Assembly (NCBI GenBank): GCA_003449195.1
Contig: DMID01000062.1
Coordinates: forward strand, 1 to 24,002
From: Lysobacteraceae bacterium
GTDB taxonomy: Bacteria > Pseudomonadota > Gammaproteobacteria > Xanthomonadales > Xanthomonadaceae
Length of the DNA: 24,002 nucleotides
Direction of reading: 5' to 3'
In this document: positions 16,011 to 22,568 of the stretch, in pieces
How the letters are laid out: every line of letters begins with the position of its first letter
How positions within the stretch are numbered: position 1 is the first letter of the stretch
Notes under the pieces: model-generated
Databases searched by the model: none
What the model was told of the DNA's origin: nothing
Seen by the model: the letters and a program-made list of their open reading frames with translations, nothing else
Translations under genes and position numbers: made by a program

Positions 16011-16071
16011 GAAAACTCCTCAGGGCCTCGATCAGCCTTCTCGTAAGTGTCCCTGAAATCGGGGGTGAACC

Positions 16072-16229
16072 CGATGCGCCGCTCCCCTTGCTCGCACTTG
16101 GAGACGAAGGCCTGCGTGTTGCCCGGGCGCTCGGCCAGCTCGATCCGCGTCACGCCCACCTGCTTGCGGGCCGTTTCCAGGACGGCCCGCAAGCAGGTGG
16201 CAATCGCAGTTGTGGGCCTATCGATTCAT
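16072..16229 (-). pseudogene. Decayed XRE regulator (copy B), truncated by the IS
   Basis: This is a remnant of a paralogue of the XRE gene at 14157-14444. Readable pieces are VGVTRIELAERPGNTQAFVSKCEQGERRI, against VGVTQIELAERLGNTQTFVSKCERGERRI in the intact copy. The start region reads ATG AAT CGA TAG (from 16229), so there is a stop at codon 4. One extra base relative to copy A shifts the frame before the HTH. The 3' part is missing where the IS begins. A perfect 19-bp inverted repeat lies inside. Confidence 0.8.
16156..16200. repeat. Perfect 19-bp inverted repeat inside decayed XRE copy B
   Basis: 16156-16174 is the exact reverse complement of 16182-16200, with a 7-base loop TTCCAGG. At the same place the intact copy has only a poor quasi-palindrome (about 14360-14405). 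The repeat therefore arose after duplication. Confidence 0.95.
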
Positions 16230-16273
16230 CGCACGGCGACGTGCCGGTCACTGCACGCTGGAGTCCGCGTTGG

Positions 16274-16292
16274 ACAGTCCCAAATACACTGT
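16274..16292. promoter_or_regulatory. Candidate operator dyad, copy B
   Basis: ACAGT (16274-16278) and ACTGT (16288-16292) flank a 9-base spacer. It aligns base for base with the copy A dyad. The T-A pair at 14491/14507 is replaced by C-G at 16275/16291, so the symmetry is preserved. The preceding 22 bases (16253-16274) match copy A (14468-14489) at 19 positions. Confidence 0.45.
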
Positions 16293-16317
16293 TCGATGGT
16301 CATTGGGTAATGCGGCC

Positions 16318-16560
16318 ATGAGGCAGATCGGGACTCTCCTGATCGTTCTGGTGGCCCAGGCTTGGGGCGGGGCGAAGCCGTTGCCGCGCAACGAGCCGAC
16401 ACTACCGCCGTGCGCGCAGCATTGGCCCAGACGTCGCCGAAACGGAGGCATGAGTCCGCTGCGTGGTCGCTCGAACCTCAACGCCCCATGATGGCGGCAG
16501 GGAAGGGGCGCAGAGCAGGCGAAGTCCATGTGGGCGCCGGGCCTTCAAGAGCAAGGCTGG
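16318..16560 (+). pseudogene. Decayed small membrane-anchored protein (copy B)
   Basis: From ATG 16318 the frame reads MRQIGTLLIVLVAQAWGGAKPLP, clearly related to MKRIGILLVVLVVLAWIGSKLVP of copy A. It then loses the linker sense and stops at 16489-16491. Nucleotide similarity to copy A continues in patches to about 16560 (the GCAG...GAAGT region), after which the oppositely oriented FimT-like gene takes over. Nothing indicates a functional product. Confidence 0.65.
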
Positions 16561-17069
16561 GTGCCTGGCGTGTTCAATGTCCGGACACGCCCAAGGTTGT
16601 TTACGATCACTTCCCCCTGGATCCTGTCGTTGCTGCATACGCGGAACCGGATGTTGGTGCCGCTGCTCCTGCCATCCCTCTGGAAGCGCACCCGCAATCG
16701 TCCGCTCGATGATGTCACGCTGATGCTCGGGTGCGTTGGTTCCTGCGCTCCGAGGATGGCATTCCCGTTACGTGGCTGCTGTTCGTGGCCCGGATCGGCA
16801 TAGGTGATCCAGCCGTTGCTCCAGTCCACGGTTTCACCGCAAGCACTCCCGCCTGACGCGGGGCATACCGACACCGACGTGTTGCGTGTGATTGCGGTAT
16901 TGCGGGCATGTGCAAGAGACGTTGCCAGCATGTGCACGGCGGCGTGGCATCGCTGTCGCTCGATGGTCGACCTGAAGGCCGGAACGCCGATGCAGGCCAT
17001 GATGCAGATGACGGCCAATGCGGACAGCAATTCCACGAGCGAAATGCCATTGATGTTCCAGCCGCGCAT
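16545..17069 (-). CDS. fimT: FimT-like pseudopilin with C-terminal GRVR motif
   Basis: A solitary 174-residue GspH/FimT-family pseudopilin. The leader MRGWNING is cut after Gly8, giving ISLVELLSALAVICIMACIGVPAF with Glu at +5. The globular domain includes VCPASGGSAC, DWSNGWITYAD and a cysteine pair. Residues 160-163 are GRVR, fitting the GRxR motif described for DNA-binding FimT proteins in natural transformation; the FimU-like protein at 7087 lacks it. AGGGGAA lies about ten bases before the start at 17069. It is convergent with the decayed copy B gene and divergent from uvrB, and is not part of the pilus operon. The length is normal, so it is probably functional. Confidence 0.85.
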   Translation of the reverse strand: MRGWNINGISLVELLSALAVICIMACIGVPAFRSTIERQRCHAAVHMLATSLAHARNTAITRNTSVSVCPASGGSACGETVDWSNGWITYADPGHEQQPRNGNAILGAQEPTHPSISVTSSSGRLRVRFQRDGRSSGTNIRFRVCSNDRIQGEVIVNNLGRVRTLNTPGTQPCS

Positions 17070-17190
17070 GTCCCGGTTTCCCCTTGGGCAGGTATGCGGA
17101 CTGTGCCGTTTGAGGGCGAGCCCGATAACGGCCTCAAGGCTTGGCGCCGCGTAGGAAAACCCTGTGCGAAGCTGTCGGCATGCCCGCGGC

Positions 17191-17196
17191 TATACT
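17191..17196 (+). promoter_or_regulatory. Candidate -10 box for uvrB
   Basis: TATACT lies 27 bases before the uvrB start, with no good -35 at the right spacing. No E. coli-type (CTGT-N8-ACAG) or xanthomonad-type (TTAG-N6-TACTA) LexA box was seen between 17070 and 17222. Confidence 0.4.
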
Positions 17197-17222
17197 GGCC
17201 AGTCGCACAAGCGGGCAGAACA

Positions 17223-19244
17223 ATGAGTGACCGATTCCAGCTCGTCTCCCCGTACCAGCCCTCCGGCGATCAGCCGCAGGCGATCGAGAAGCTCGTGCAG
17301 GGCTTCGAGGCGGGCATCGCCAAGCAGGTGATGCTGGGCGTCACCGGCTCGGGCAAGACCTACACGATTGCCAACATCGTCCAGCAGATCCAGGTGCCCA
17401 CGCTGGTGATGGCGCCGAACAAGACGCTGGCCGCGCAGCTGTATGGCGAGTTCAAGCGATTCTTTCCGCACAACGCGGTGGAGTATTTCGTCAGCTATTA
17501 CGATTACTACCAGCCCGAGGCCTACGTGCCGGCTTCGGACACCTTCATCGAGAAGGACAGCTCGATCAACGAACACATCGAGCAGATGCGTCTGGCGGCC
17601 ACCAAGACCCTGTTGTCGCGGCGCGATGCCTTGGTGGTGGCGACTGTGTCGGCTATCTACGGCCTTGGCGCACCGGAGGATTACCTGTCGCTGCGGCTGA
17701 TTCTGTCGGTGGGCGAGCACGTCGACCAGCGCAAGCTGATCCGCCACCTGACCGACCTGCAATACACCCGCAACGAATACGAGCTGCATCGCGGTACTTT
17801 CCGTGTGCATGGCGAGGTGATCGACGTGTTCCCGGCGGAGTCGGAAACCGAGGCGTTGCGCATCGAGTTGTTCGACGGCGACGTGGAGCAGCTGAGCCTG
17901 TTCGACCCGCTCACCGGCGAGACCCTGCGCAAGCTGCAGCGCTACACCGTGTACCCCAAGACGCATTACGCCACCACGCGCGAGCGCGTGCTGGCGGCCA
18001 TCGAGACGATCAAGGTCGAGTTGAAGGAGCGGCTGGAGCAGCTGTATTCGCAGAACAAGCTGCTGGAAGCGCAGCGGCTGGCGCAGCGCACCCAGTTCGA
18101 CCTCGAAATGATGGCCGAGGTGGGCTATTGCTCGGGCATCGAGAACTATTCGCGGCACCTCACCGGCAAGGCGCCGGGTGAGCCGCCGCCGACCCTGTTC
18201 GACTACCTGCCGGCCGATGCGCTGCTGGTGTGCGACGAGTCGCACGTGACCATTCCGCAGATCGGCGCGATGTACAAGGGCGACCGCTCGCGCAAGGAGA
18301 CGCTGGTGGAGTTCGGTTTCCGCCTGCCGTCGGCGCTGGACAACCGGCCGCTGAAGTTCGAGGAGTGGGAAGCGCGTTCGCCGCGCAGCATCTACGTGTC
18401 GGCCACGCCCGGCCCCTACGAGTTGCGCGAGGCGGGCGAGGAGATCGTCGAACTGGTGGTGCGGCCGACCGGCTTAATCGACCCGGAGGTCGAGATCCGT
18501 CCGGTGGCCACGCAGGTGGACGACCTGATGTCCGAGGCCAACGCACGCATCGCGATGGGCGACCGCGTGCTGGTCACCACGCTGACCAAGAAGATGGCCG
18601 AGAACCTCACCGAATACCTCGGCGAGCACGGCATCAAGGTGCGCTACCTGCACTCGGACGTGGACACGGTGGAGCGGGTGGAAATCCTGCGCGACCTGCG
18701 GCTGGGCAAGTTCGACGTGCTGGTGGGCATCAACCTGCTGCGCGAGGGGTTGGACATGCCCGAGGTGTCGCTGGTGGCGATCCTCGATGCGGACAAGGAG
18801 GGCTTCCTGCGTTCGAGCGGCTCGCTGATCCAGACCATCGGCCGCGCGGCGCGCAACGTGCGCGGCAAGGCCATCCTGTACGCGGACAGCATCACCCGCT
18901 CGATGCGCGTGGCGATCGATGAAACCGACCGCCGCCGCGAGCGGCAGGTGGCCTACAACGCCGAGCACGGCATCGTGCCGCAATCGGTGGCCAAGCCGAT
19001 CACCGACATCCTCGAAGGCGCGCATGCGGAATCGGGCGGCGGCAAGTCCGGACGCGGCAGGGAGCGCAAGGTGGCAGAGACGGCGGGCGATTACGTGTCC
19101 GGTCTCGCTCCGGCCGAGCTTGCGACCCGGCTTGCCGCGCTGGAGCAGCAGATGTACCAGCACGCCCGCGACCTGGAATTCGAGGAAGCTGCGCGGCTGC
19201 GCGACCAGATCCACCGCCTGCGCGAAGCCGGGCTGGCCGGATGA
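17223..19244 (+). CDS. uvrB: Excinuclease ABC subunit B
   Basis: UvrB is the damage-verifying helicase-like subunit of nucleotide excision repair, loaded by UvrA and then binding UvrC. The 673-residue product has the standard length. Visible features are Walker A GVTGSGKT at 39-46, the beta-hairpin region YYDYYQPEAYVP that clamps the strand, the DESH box at 338-341, helicase motifs including SATPGPYE and QTIGRAARN, and the C-terminal UVR domain (ALEQQMYQHARDLEFEEAARLRDQI) that contacts UvrC. ATG 17223 (MSDRFQLVSPYQPSGDQP) matches the family N terminus. The frame is open upstream to 16908, but that stretch is antisense to the FimT-like gene. It is monocistronic. Confidence 0.98.
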   Translation: MSDRFQLVSPYQPSGDQPQAIEKLVQGFEAGIAKQVMLGVTGSGKTYTIANIVQQIQVPTLVMAPNKTLAAQLYGEFKRFFPHNAVEYFVSYYDYYQPEAYVPASDTFIEKDSSINEHIEQMRLAATKTLLSRRDALVVATVSAIYGLGAPEDYLSLRLILSVGEHVDQRKLIRHLTDLQYTRNEYELHRGTFRVHGEVIDVFPAESETEALRIELFDGDVEQLSLFDPLTGETLRKLQRYTVYPKTHYATTRERVLAAIETIKVELKERLEQLYSQNKLLEAQRLAQRTQFDLEMMAEVGYCSGIENYSRHLTGKAPGEPPPTLFDYLPADALLVCDESHVTIPQIGAMYKGDRSRKETLVEFGFRLPSALDNRPLKFEEWEARSPRSIYVSATPGPYELREAGEEIVELVVRPTGLIDPEVEIRPVATQVDDLMSEANARIAMGDRVLVTTLTKKMAENLTEYLGEHGIKVRYLHSDVDTVERVEILRDLRLGKFDVLVGINLLREGLDMPEVSLVAILDADKEGFLRSSGSLIQTIGRAARNVRGKAILYADSITRSMRVAIDETDRRRERQVAYNAEHGIVPQSVAKPITDILEGAHAESGGGKSGRGRERKVAETAGDYVSGLAPAELATRLAALEQQMYQHARDLEFEEAARLRDQIHRLREAGLAG

Positions 19245-19264
19245 TGGGCTGGCCGACAGGTGGC

Positions 19265-19294
19265 TTGTGCCGCGACGGCAAACCGGGCTAGAAT
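19265..19294 (+). promoter_or_regulatory. Candidate promoter for tRNA-Val
   Basis: TTGTGC (19265-19270) and TAGAAT (19289-19294) are spaced by 18 bases and lie 26 bases before the tRNA. The -10 matches the consensus at five of six positions. Transcription from here could continue into the thrS leader. Confidence 0.5.
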
Positions 19295-19320
19295 GCGCAC
19301 CCCTGTACGGGGCAGACACC

Positions 19321-19395
19321 GGGCGGTTAGCTCAGCGGTAGAGCACTACCTTGACATGGTAGGGGTCACAGGTTCGAACCCTGTACCGCCCACCA
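19321..19395 (+). tRNA. tRNA-Val (anticodon GAC)
   Basis: A 75-base cloverleaf. The acceptor stem GGGCGGT (19321-19327) pairs with ACCGCCC (19385-19391), followed by A and an encoded CCA. The D arm is AGCTCAGCGGTAGAGC. The anticodon stem CTACC/GGTAG with loop TTGACAT gives GAC. A 6-bp hairpin (19393-19398 with 19406-19411) directly follows and overlaps the CCA end. Confidence 0.97.
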
Positions 19396-19469
19396 CGCTT
19401 GCATGGCGTGGCAGTTTGAAGGCCAACCCAAACGAGGTGGCCCGCGGAAACGCCGGCCGAGCGTGCGAC

Positions 19470-19490
19470 ATGAGCACTACCATCGCCTGA
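19470..19490 (+). CDS. Possible thrS leader peptide MSTTIA
   Basis: ATG AGC ACT ACC ATC GCC TGA encodes six residues with adjacent threonine codons and an isoleucine codon, 45 bases before the terminator hairpin. Thr and Ile codons are the sensing codons of known threonine attenuators. The ribosome binding site is weak and two Thr codons are few, so this could be coincidence. Confidence 0.35.
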   Translation: MSTTIA

Positions 19491-19535
19491 ATCCGAACTG
19501 CCCCGAGGCTGCCACGTCGATTCCGCGATGCACAG

Positions 19536-19558
19536 AGCGCCCTTGAGGCGCTTTTTTG
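19536..19558 (+). terminator. Intrinsic terminator upstream of thrS
   Basis: AGCGCC (19536-19541) pairs with GGCGCT (19547-19552) around a 5-base loop. Six consecutive T (19552-19557) follow. It ends tRNA-Val transcription or regulates read-through into thrS. Confidence 0.85.
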
Positions 19559-19593
19559 TTGCCCGCATTTCCCGTCTGTTCCCGCCCATCCAT

Positions 19594-19617
19594 GCGGCCG
19601 AGGCCCGGCCGCCGAGG
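19594..19617 (+). promoter_or_regulatory. Hairpin next to the thrS ribosome binding site
   Basis: GCGGCC (19594-19599) pairs with GGCCGC (19607-19612). GAGG at 19614-19617, the thrS ribosome binding site, begins two bases later. E. coli ThrRS represses its own translation through a leader operator; no tRNA-Thr mimic is evident here. Confidence 0.35.
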
Positions 19618-19624
19618 TTCCCTG

Positions 19625-21532
19625 ATGATCGCCATCACGCTTCCCGACGGCAGCCGCCGCGAATTCGAATCCCCCGTCACCGTCATGCAGGTTGCCCAGT
19701 CGATCGGTGCCCGGTTGGCCAAGGCCACCGTCGCCGGCGAAGTGGACGGCAAGCTGGTCGATGCCTGCGACCCGATCGACCACGATGCCGCGCTGCGCAT
19801 CATCACGCCGAAGGATCAGGAAGGCGTGGACATCATCCGCCATTCCTGCGCGCACCTGCTGGGCCATGCGGTCAAGCAGCTGTACCCGGACGTGAAGATG
19901 GTGATCGGCCCGGTGATCGCCGACGGTTTCTATTACGACATCTATTCCGAACGCCCGTTCACGCCGGAGGACATGGCCGCCATCGAGCAGCGCATGCGCG
20001 AGCTGATCGACCAGGACTACGACGTGATCAAGAAGGTCACGCCGCGTGCCGAAGTCGTGGAGGTGTTCGAGCAGCGCCACGAGGACTACAAGCTGCGCCT
20101 GATCGAGGACATGGGCCCCGAGGTCACGCAGATGGGCCTGTACTACCACCAGGAATACGTGGACATGTGTCGTGGCCCGCACGTGCCGAACACGCGCTTC
20201 CTGAAGGCGTTCAAGCTGATGCGCATTTCCGGCGCCTACTGGCGCGGCGATGCCGCCAACGAGCAGCTGCAGCGCATCTACGGCACCGCGTGGGCGGACA
20301 AGAAGCAGCTGGAAGCCTACGTGCAGCGCATCGAGGAAGCCGAGAAGCGCGACCATCGCCGCATCGGCAAGCAGCAGGATCTTTTCCACCTGCAGGAAGA
20401 AGGCCCGGGCCTGGTGTTCTGGCATCCCAAGGGCTGGGCGATCTGGCAGGTGGTCGAGCAGTACATGCGCCGCGTGTACCGCGATTCTGGCTATCAGGAA
20501 GTGCGCTGCCCGCAGATCCTCGACGTGTCGCTGTGGAAGAAGTCTGGTCACTGGGACAACTACCAGCAGAACATGTTCTTCACCGAGTCGGAGAACCGCA
20601 CCTACGCGGTCAAGCCGATGAACTGCCCCGGCCACGTGCAGGTGTTCAACTCCGGCCTGCACAGCTACCGCGACCTGCCGATCCGCTACGGCGAATTCGG
20701 CGCCTGCCATCGCAACGAGCCGTCCGGCGCGCTGCACGGCATCCTGCGCGTGCGCGGCTTCACCCAGGACGACGGCCACATCTTCTGCACCGAGGACCAG
20801 ATCGAGTCCGAAGTCACCGCCTTCCACCAGCAGGCGCTGAAGGTGTATGCCGATTTCGGCTTCGAGGACATCCAGATCAAGATCGCGTTGCGCCCGGAAT
20901 CGCGCCTCGGCGACGATGCCACGTGGGACAAGGCCGAAGGCGCGTTGCGCTCGGCGCTGAGCCACAACGGCGTGAGCTGGCAGGAGTTGCCGGGCGAGGG
21001 GGCCTTCTACGGGCCGAAGATCGAGTACCACCTGAAGGACGCCATCGGCCGCACGTGGCAGCTGGGCACCGTGCAGGTGGATTTCCAGATGCCGCAGCGT
21101 CTCGGTGCCGAGTACGTCGACGAGAACAGCCAGCGCCGCCACCCGGTGATGCTGCACCGGGCCATCGTCGGTTCGATGGAGCGCTTCATCGGCATCCTGA
21201 TCGAACACCATGCCGGTGCCTTCCCGGTCTGGCTGGCGCCGCAGCAGGCAATGGTGATGAACATCACCGATGCGCAGGCCGATTACGTCGAGGAAATCCG
21301 GAAAACCCTTGTGAATCAAGGCTTCCGGGTAGGGGCCGATTTGCGGAACGAGAAGATCGGCTATAAAATCCGCGAACACACGCTGCAGCGGGTGCCGTAT
21401 CTGCTGGTCGTCGGCGACCGGGAGAAGGAAAACGGCGCCGTCGCCGTGCGCACGCGCTCGGGGGAGGATCTGGGGACGATGTCGGTTTCCGCCTTCGCCG
21501 ACCGCCTGCGCGGCGAGTCGCATTCGGCGTGA
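19625..21532 (+). CDS. thrS: Threonyl-tRNA synthetase
   Basis: A class II synthetase that charges tRNA-Thr. The 635-residue product has all four expected parts: the N-terminal TGS domain (1-60), the second additional/editing domain (HSCAHLLGHA and YVDMCRGPHVP carry its His and Cys residues, which clear mischarged serine), the catalytic core with zinc ligands in MNCPGHV and in ACHRNEPSGALHG (motif 2), and the C-terminal anticodon-binding domain (VWLAPQQAMVMNI onward). ATG 19625 has GAGG eight bases upstream and gives the E. coli-like start IxITLPDGS. It is the first gene of the thrS-infC-rpmI-rplT-pheS cluster. Confidence 0.98.
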   Translation: MIAITLPDGSRREFESPVTVMQVAQSIGARLAKATVAGEVDGKLVDACDPIDHDAALRIITPKDQEGVDIIRHSCAHLLGHAVKQLYPDVKMVIGPVIADGFYYDIYSERPFTPEDMAAIEQRMRELIDQDYDVIKKVTPRAEVVEVFEQRHEDYKLRLIEDMGPEVTQMGLYYHQEYVDMCRGPHVPNTRFLKAFKLMRISGAYWRGDAANEQLQRIYGTAWADKKQLEAYVQRIEEAEKRDHRRIGKQQDLFHLQEEGPGLVFWHPKGWAIWQVVEQYMRRVYRDSGYQEVRCPQILDVSLWKKSGHWDNYQQNMFFTESENRTYAVKPMNCPGHVQVFNSGLHSYRDLPIRYGEFGACHRNEPSGALHGILRVRGFTQDDGHIFCTEDQIESEVTAFHQQALKVYADFGFEDIQIKIALRPESRLGDDATWDKAEGALRSALSHNGVSWQELPGEGAFYGPKIEYHLKDAIGRTWQLGTVQVDFQMPQRLGAEYVDENSQRRHPVMLHRAIVGSMERFIGILIEHHAGAFPVWLAPQQAMVMNITDAQADYVEEIRKTLVNQGFRVGADLRNEKIGYKIREHTLQRVPYLLVVGDREKENGAVAVRTRSGEDLGTMSVSAFADRLRGESHSA

Positions 21533-21593
21533 CGGTTCCGGCCGCTGCGGATGATCCGTGGCGGCCGGCTCGATTCCCTTGGGAGATTGCGAC

Positions 21594-22118
21594 ATCAGTA
21601 CCCCTGACAACAAGCAGAACCGCAAGAATCACGAAATCCGCGTGCCGCGTGTGCGCGTGATTGGCAGTGACGGCGAAATGATCGGCGTGCTTTCGCGCGA
21701 CGAAGCGCTGTCCCGCGCGGAGGATGAAGGCCTGGATCTGGTCGAGATCCAGCCCAATGCGGATCCGCCGGTCTGCAAGATCATGGACTTCGGCAAGTTC
21801 AAGTTCGATCTGCAGAAGAAGGCCAACGAGGCCAAGAAGAAGAGCCGGCAACAGGAGATCAAGGAACTCAAGTTCCGTCCGGTGACCGACGAAGGCGACT
21901 ACCAGATCAAGCTGCGCAACATGCGTCGCTTCATCGAGGAAGGCGACAAGGTCAAGGTCAACATCCGTTTCCGTGGCCGCGAGATGAGCCATCAGGATCT
22001 GGGCCGGCAGATGGCGGCGCGGATCGAGGCGGATCTGGGCGAGGACATCGTCATCGAGTCGCGTCCGCGCCTGGAAGGGCGGCAGATGGTGATGATGATC
22101 GCGCCGAAGAAGAAGTGA
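21594..22118 (+). CDS. infC: Translation initiation factor IF-3 (AUC start)
   Basis: IF-3 binds the 30S subunit, prevents premature 50S joining and checks start codons. The 174-residue product has the N-domain (RVRVIGSDGEMIGVL, EDEGLDLVEIQPNADPPVCKIMDFGKFKF), a lysine-rich linker and the C-domain ending GRQMVMMIAPKKK. No ATG, GTG or TTG has a fitting ribosome binding site. GGGAG at 21581-21585 lies eight bases before ATC 21594, giving (M)STPDNKQNRKN. A non-canonical AUU/AUC start on infC is the known basis of IF-3 autoregulation. A GTG at 21558 is in frame but lacks a ribosome binding site. Confidence 0.95.
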   Translation: MSTPDNKQNRKNHEIRVPRVRVIGSDGEMIGVLSRDEALSRAEDEGLDLVEIQPNADPPVCKIMDFGKFKFDLQKKANEAKKKSRQQEIKELKFRPVTDEGDYQIKLRNMRRFIEEGDKVKVNIRFRGREMSHQDLGRQMAARIEADLGEDIVIESRPRLEGRQMVMMIAPKKK

Positions 22119-22356
22119 TCGTCGCGCCCGGCTGGCCCGGGCGTCGATGCCGGAACCCGCCATTTGCGGGTGTCGCGCCGGGCTGGCATACTATGCGGCC
22201 CGGTTTTCCGGGTGGCCGCGTCTGCGGCATCAGGAGGAACTGGCCCGGTCAGGCGCGCAAGCGTCCGGCAGGGCCGCAAGCCGGTTCGGGCAAGGATGGA
22301 AAGCGTGGCGCGAGCCACCGCCCCGACCAGTCGATACCACCATCAAGGACATAGCA
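22119..22356 (+). promoter_or_regulatory. Structured infC-rpmI intergenic leader
   Basis: This 238-bp gap is long for this operon. It holds a hairpin (22155-22160 with 22166-22171), a possible promoter (TTGCGG 22164-22169, 17-base spacer, CATACT 22187-22192), a second hairpin (22199-22203 with 22208-22212) and AGGAGGA near 22233 with no start codon at a usable distance. It may be an L20-responsive leader, since L20 represses rpmI-rplT in E. coli and Bacillus. No specific L20-site fold was recognised. Confidence 0.35.
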
Positions 22357-22554
22357 ATGCCCAAGATCAAGACCAACCGGGCGGCGGCGAAGCGTTTCTT
22401 CAAGACCGCCTCCGGCAAGTACAAGGCAGGCCACGCGAACCGTAGCCACATCCTCACCAAGAAGGCGACCAAGCGGAAGCGCAACCTGCGGCAGACGAAT
22501 CACGTCCGTGCCGAGGACGCAGGCCGTCTGGACCGCATGCTGCCGTATCTCTGA
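22357..22554 (+). CDS. rpmI: 50S ribosomal protein L35
   Basis: A 65-residue, highly basic L35 with the typical MPKIKTNRAAAKRFFKTASGK start and the HILTKKATKRKRNLR segment. It is a structural protein of the 50S subunit. AAGGA at 22345-22349 sits seven bases before the ATG. It lies 14 bases from rplT and is doubtless co-transcribed with it. Confidence 0.98.
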   Translation: MPKIKTNRAAAKRFFKTASGKYKAGHANRSHILTKKATKRKRNLRQTNHVRAEDAGRLDRMLPYL

Positions 22555-22568
22555 GGAGGAATTAAGTC

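Larger units (their letters stand above)
14861..16071 (-). mobile_element. IS3-family insertion sequence
   Basis: About 1.2 kb, the normal IS3-family size, carrying orfA and orfB on the minus strand. The left limit is put at TGTGAAAGGG (14861), because orfB reads out into host sequence there and IS3 elements end in TG/CA. The right limit is put just before 16072, where similarity to the intact XRE gene resumes. The right end shows no clear TG and the two ends are only weakly similar, so it may be truncated. No target duplication could be confirmed. The element separates two related modules and has removed the end of a gene on each side. Confidence 0.75.
19407..19558 (+). promoter_or_regulatory. 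Probable attenuator-like leader of the thrS operon
   Basis: A strong terminator (stem 19536-19541 with 19547-19552, then a run of T) lies 66 bases before thrS rather than directly after tRNA-Val. Upstream, one segment can pair in two mutually exclusive ways: GGCAGTT (19410-19416) with AACTGCC (19496-19502), or CGTGGCAG (19407-19414) with CTGCCACG (19509-19516). A six-codon peptide with Thr-Thr-Ile (19470-19490) lies between. This is the layout of translation-dependent attenuation. I did not find a convincing antiterminator that directly pairs with the terminator stem. Confidence 0.4.

Noticed and set aside
13997..17220. Integrative island using tRNA-Asn as attachment site
   Set aside because: There is no integrase gene, and I found no copy of the tRNA 3' end at the far side of the accessory stretch.
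17070..17222. SOS (LexA) box for uvrB
   Set aside because: Neither the E. coli nor the xanthomonad consensus was found in the upstream region.
19346..21625. 759-codon minus-strand frame covering thrS
   Set aside because: It is antisense to thrS. Its end reads through the tRNA-Val complement, giving the familiar spurious RVRTCDPYHV peptide.
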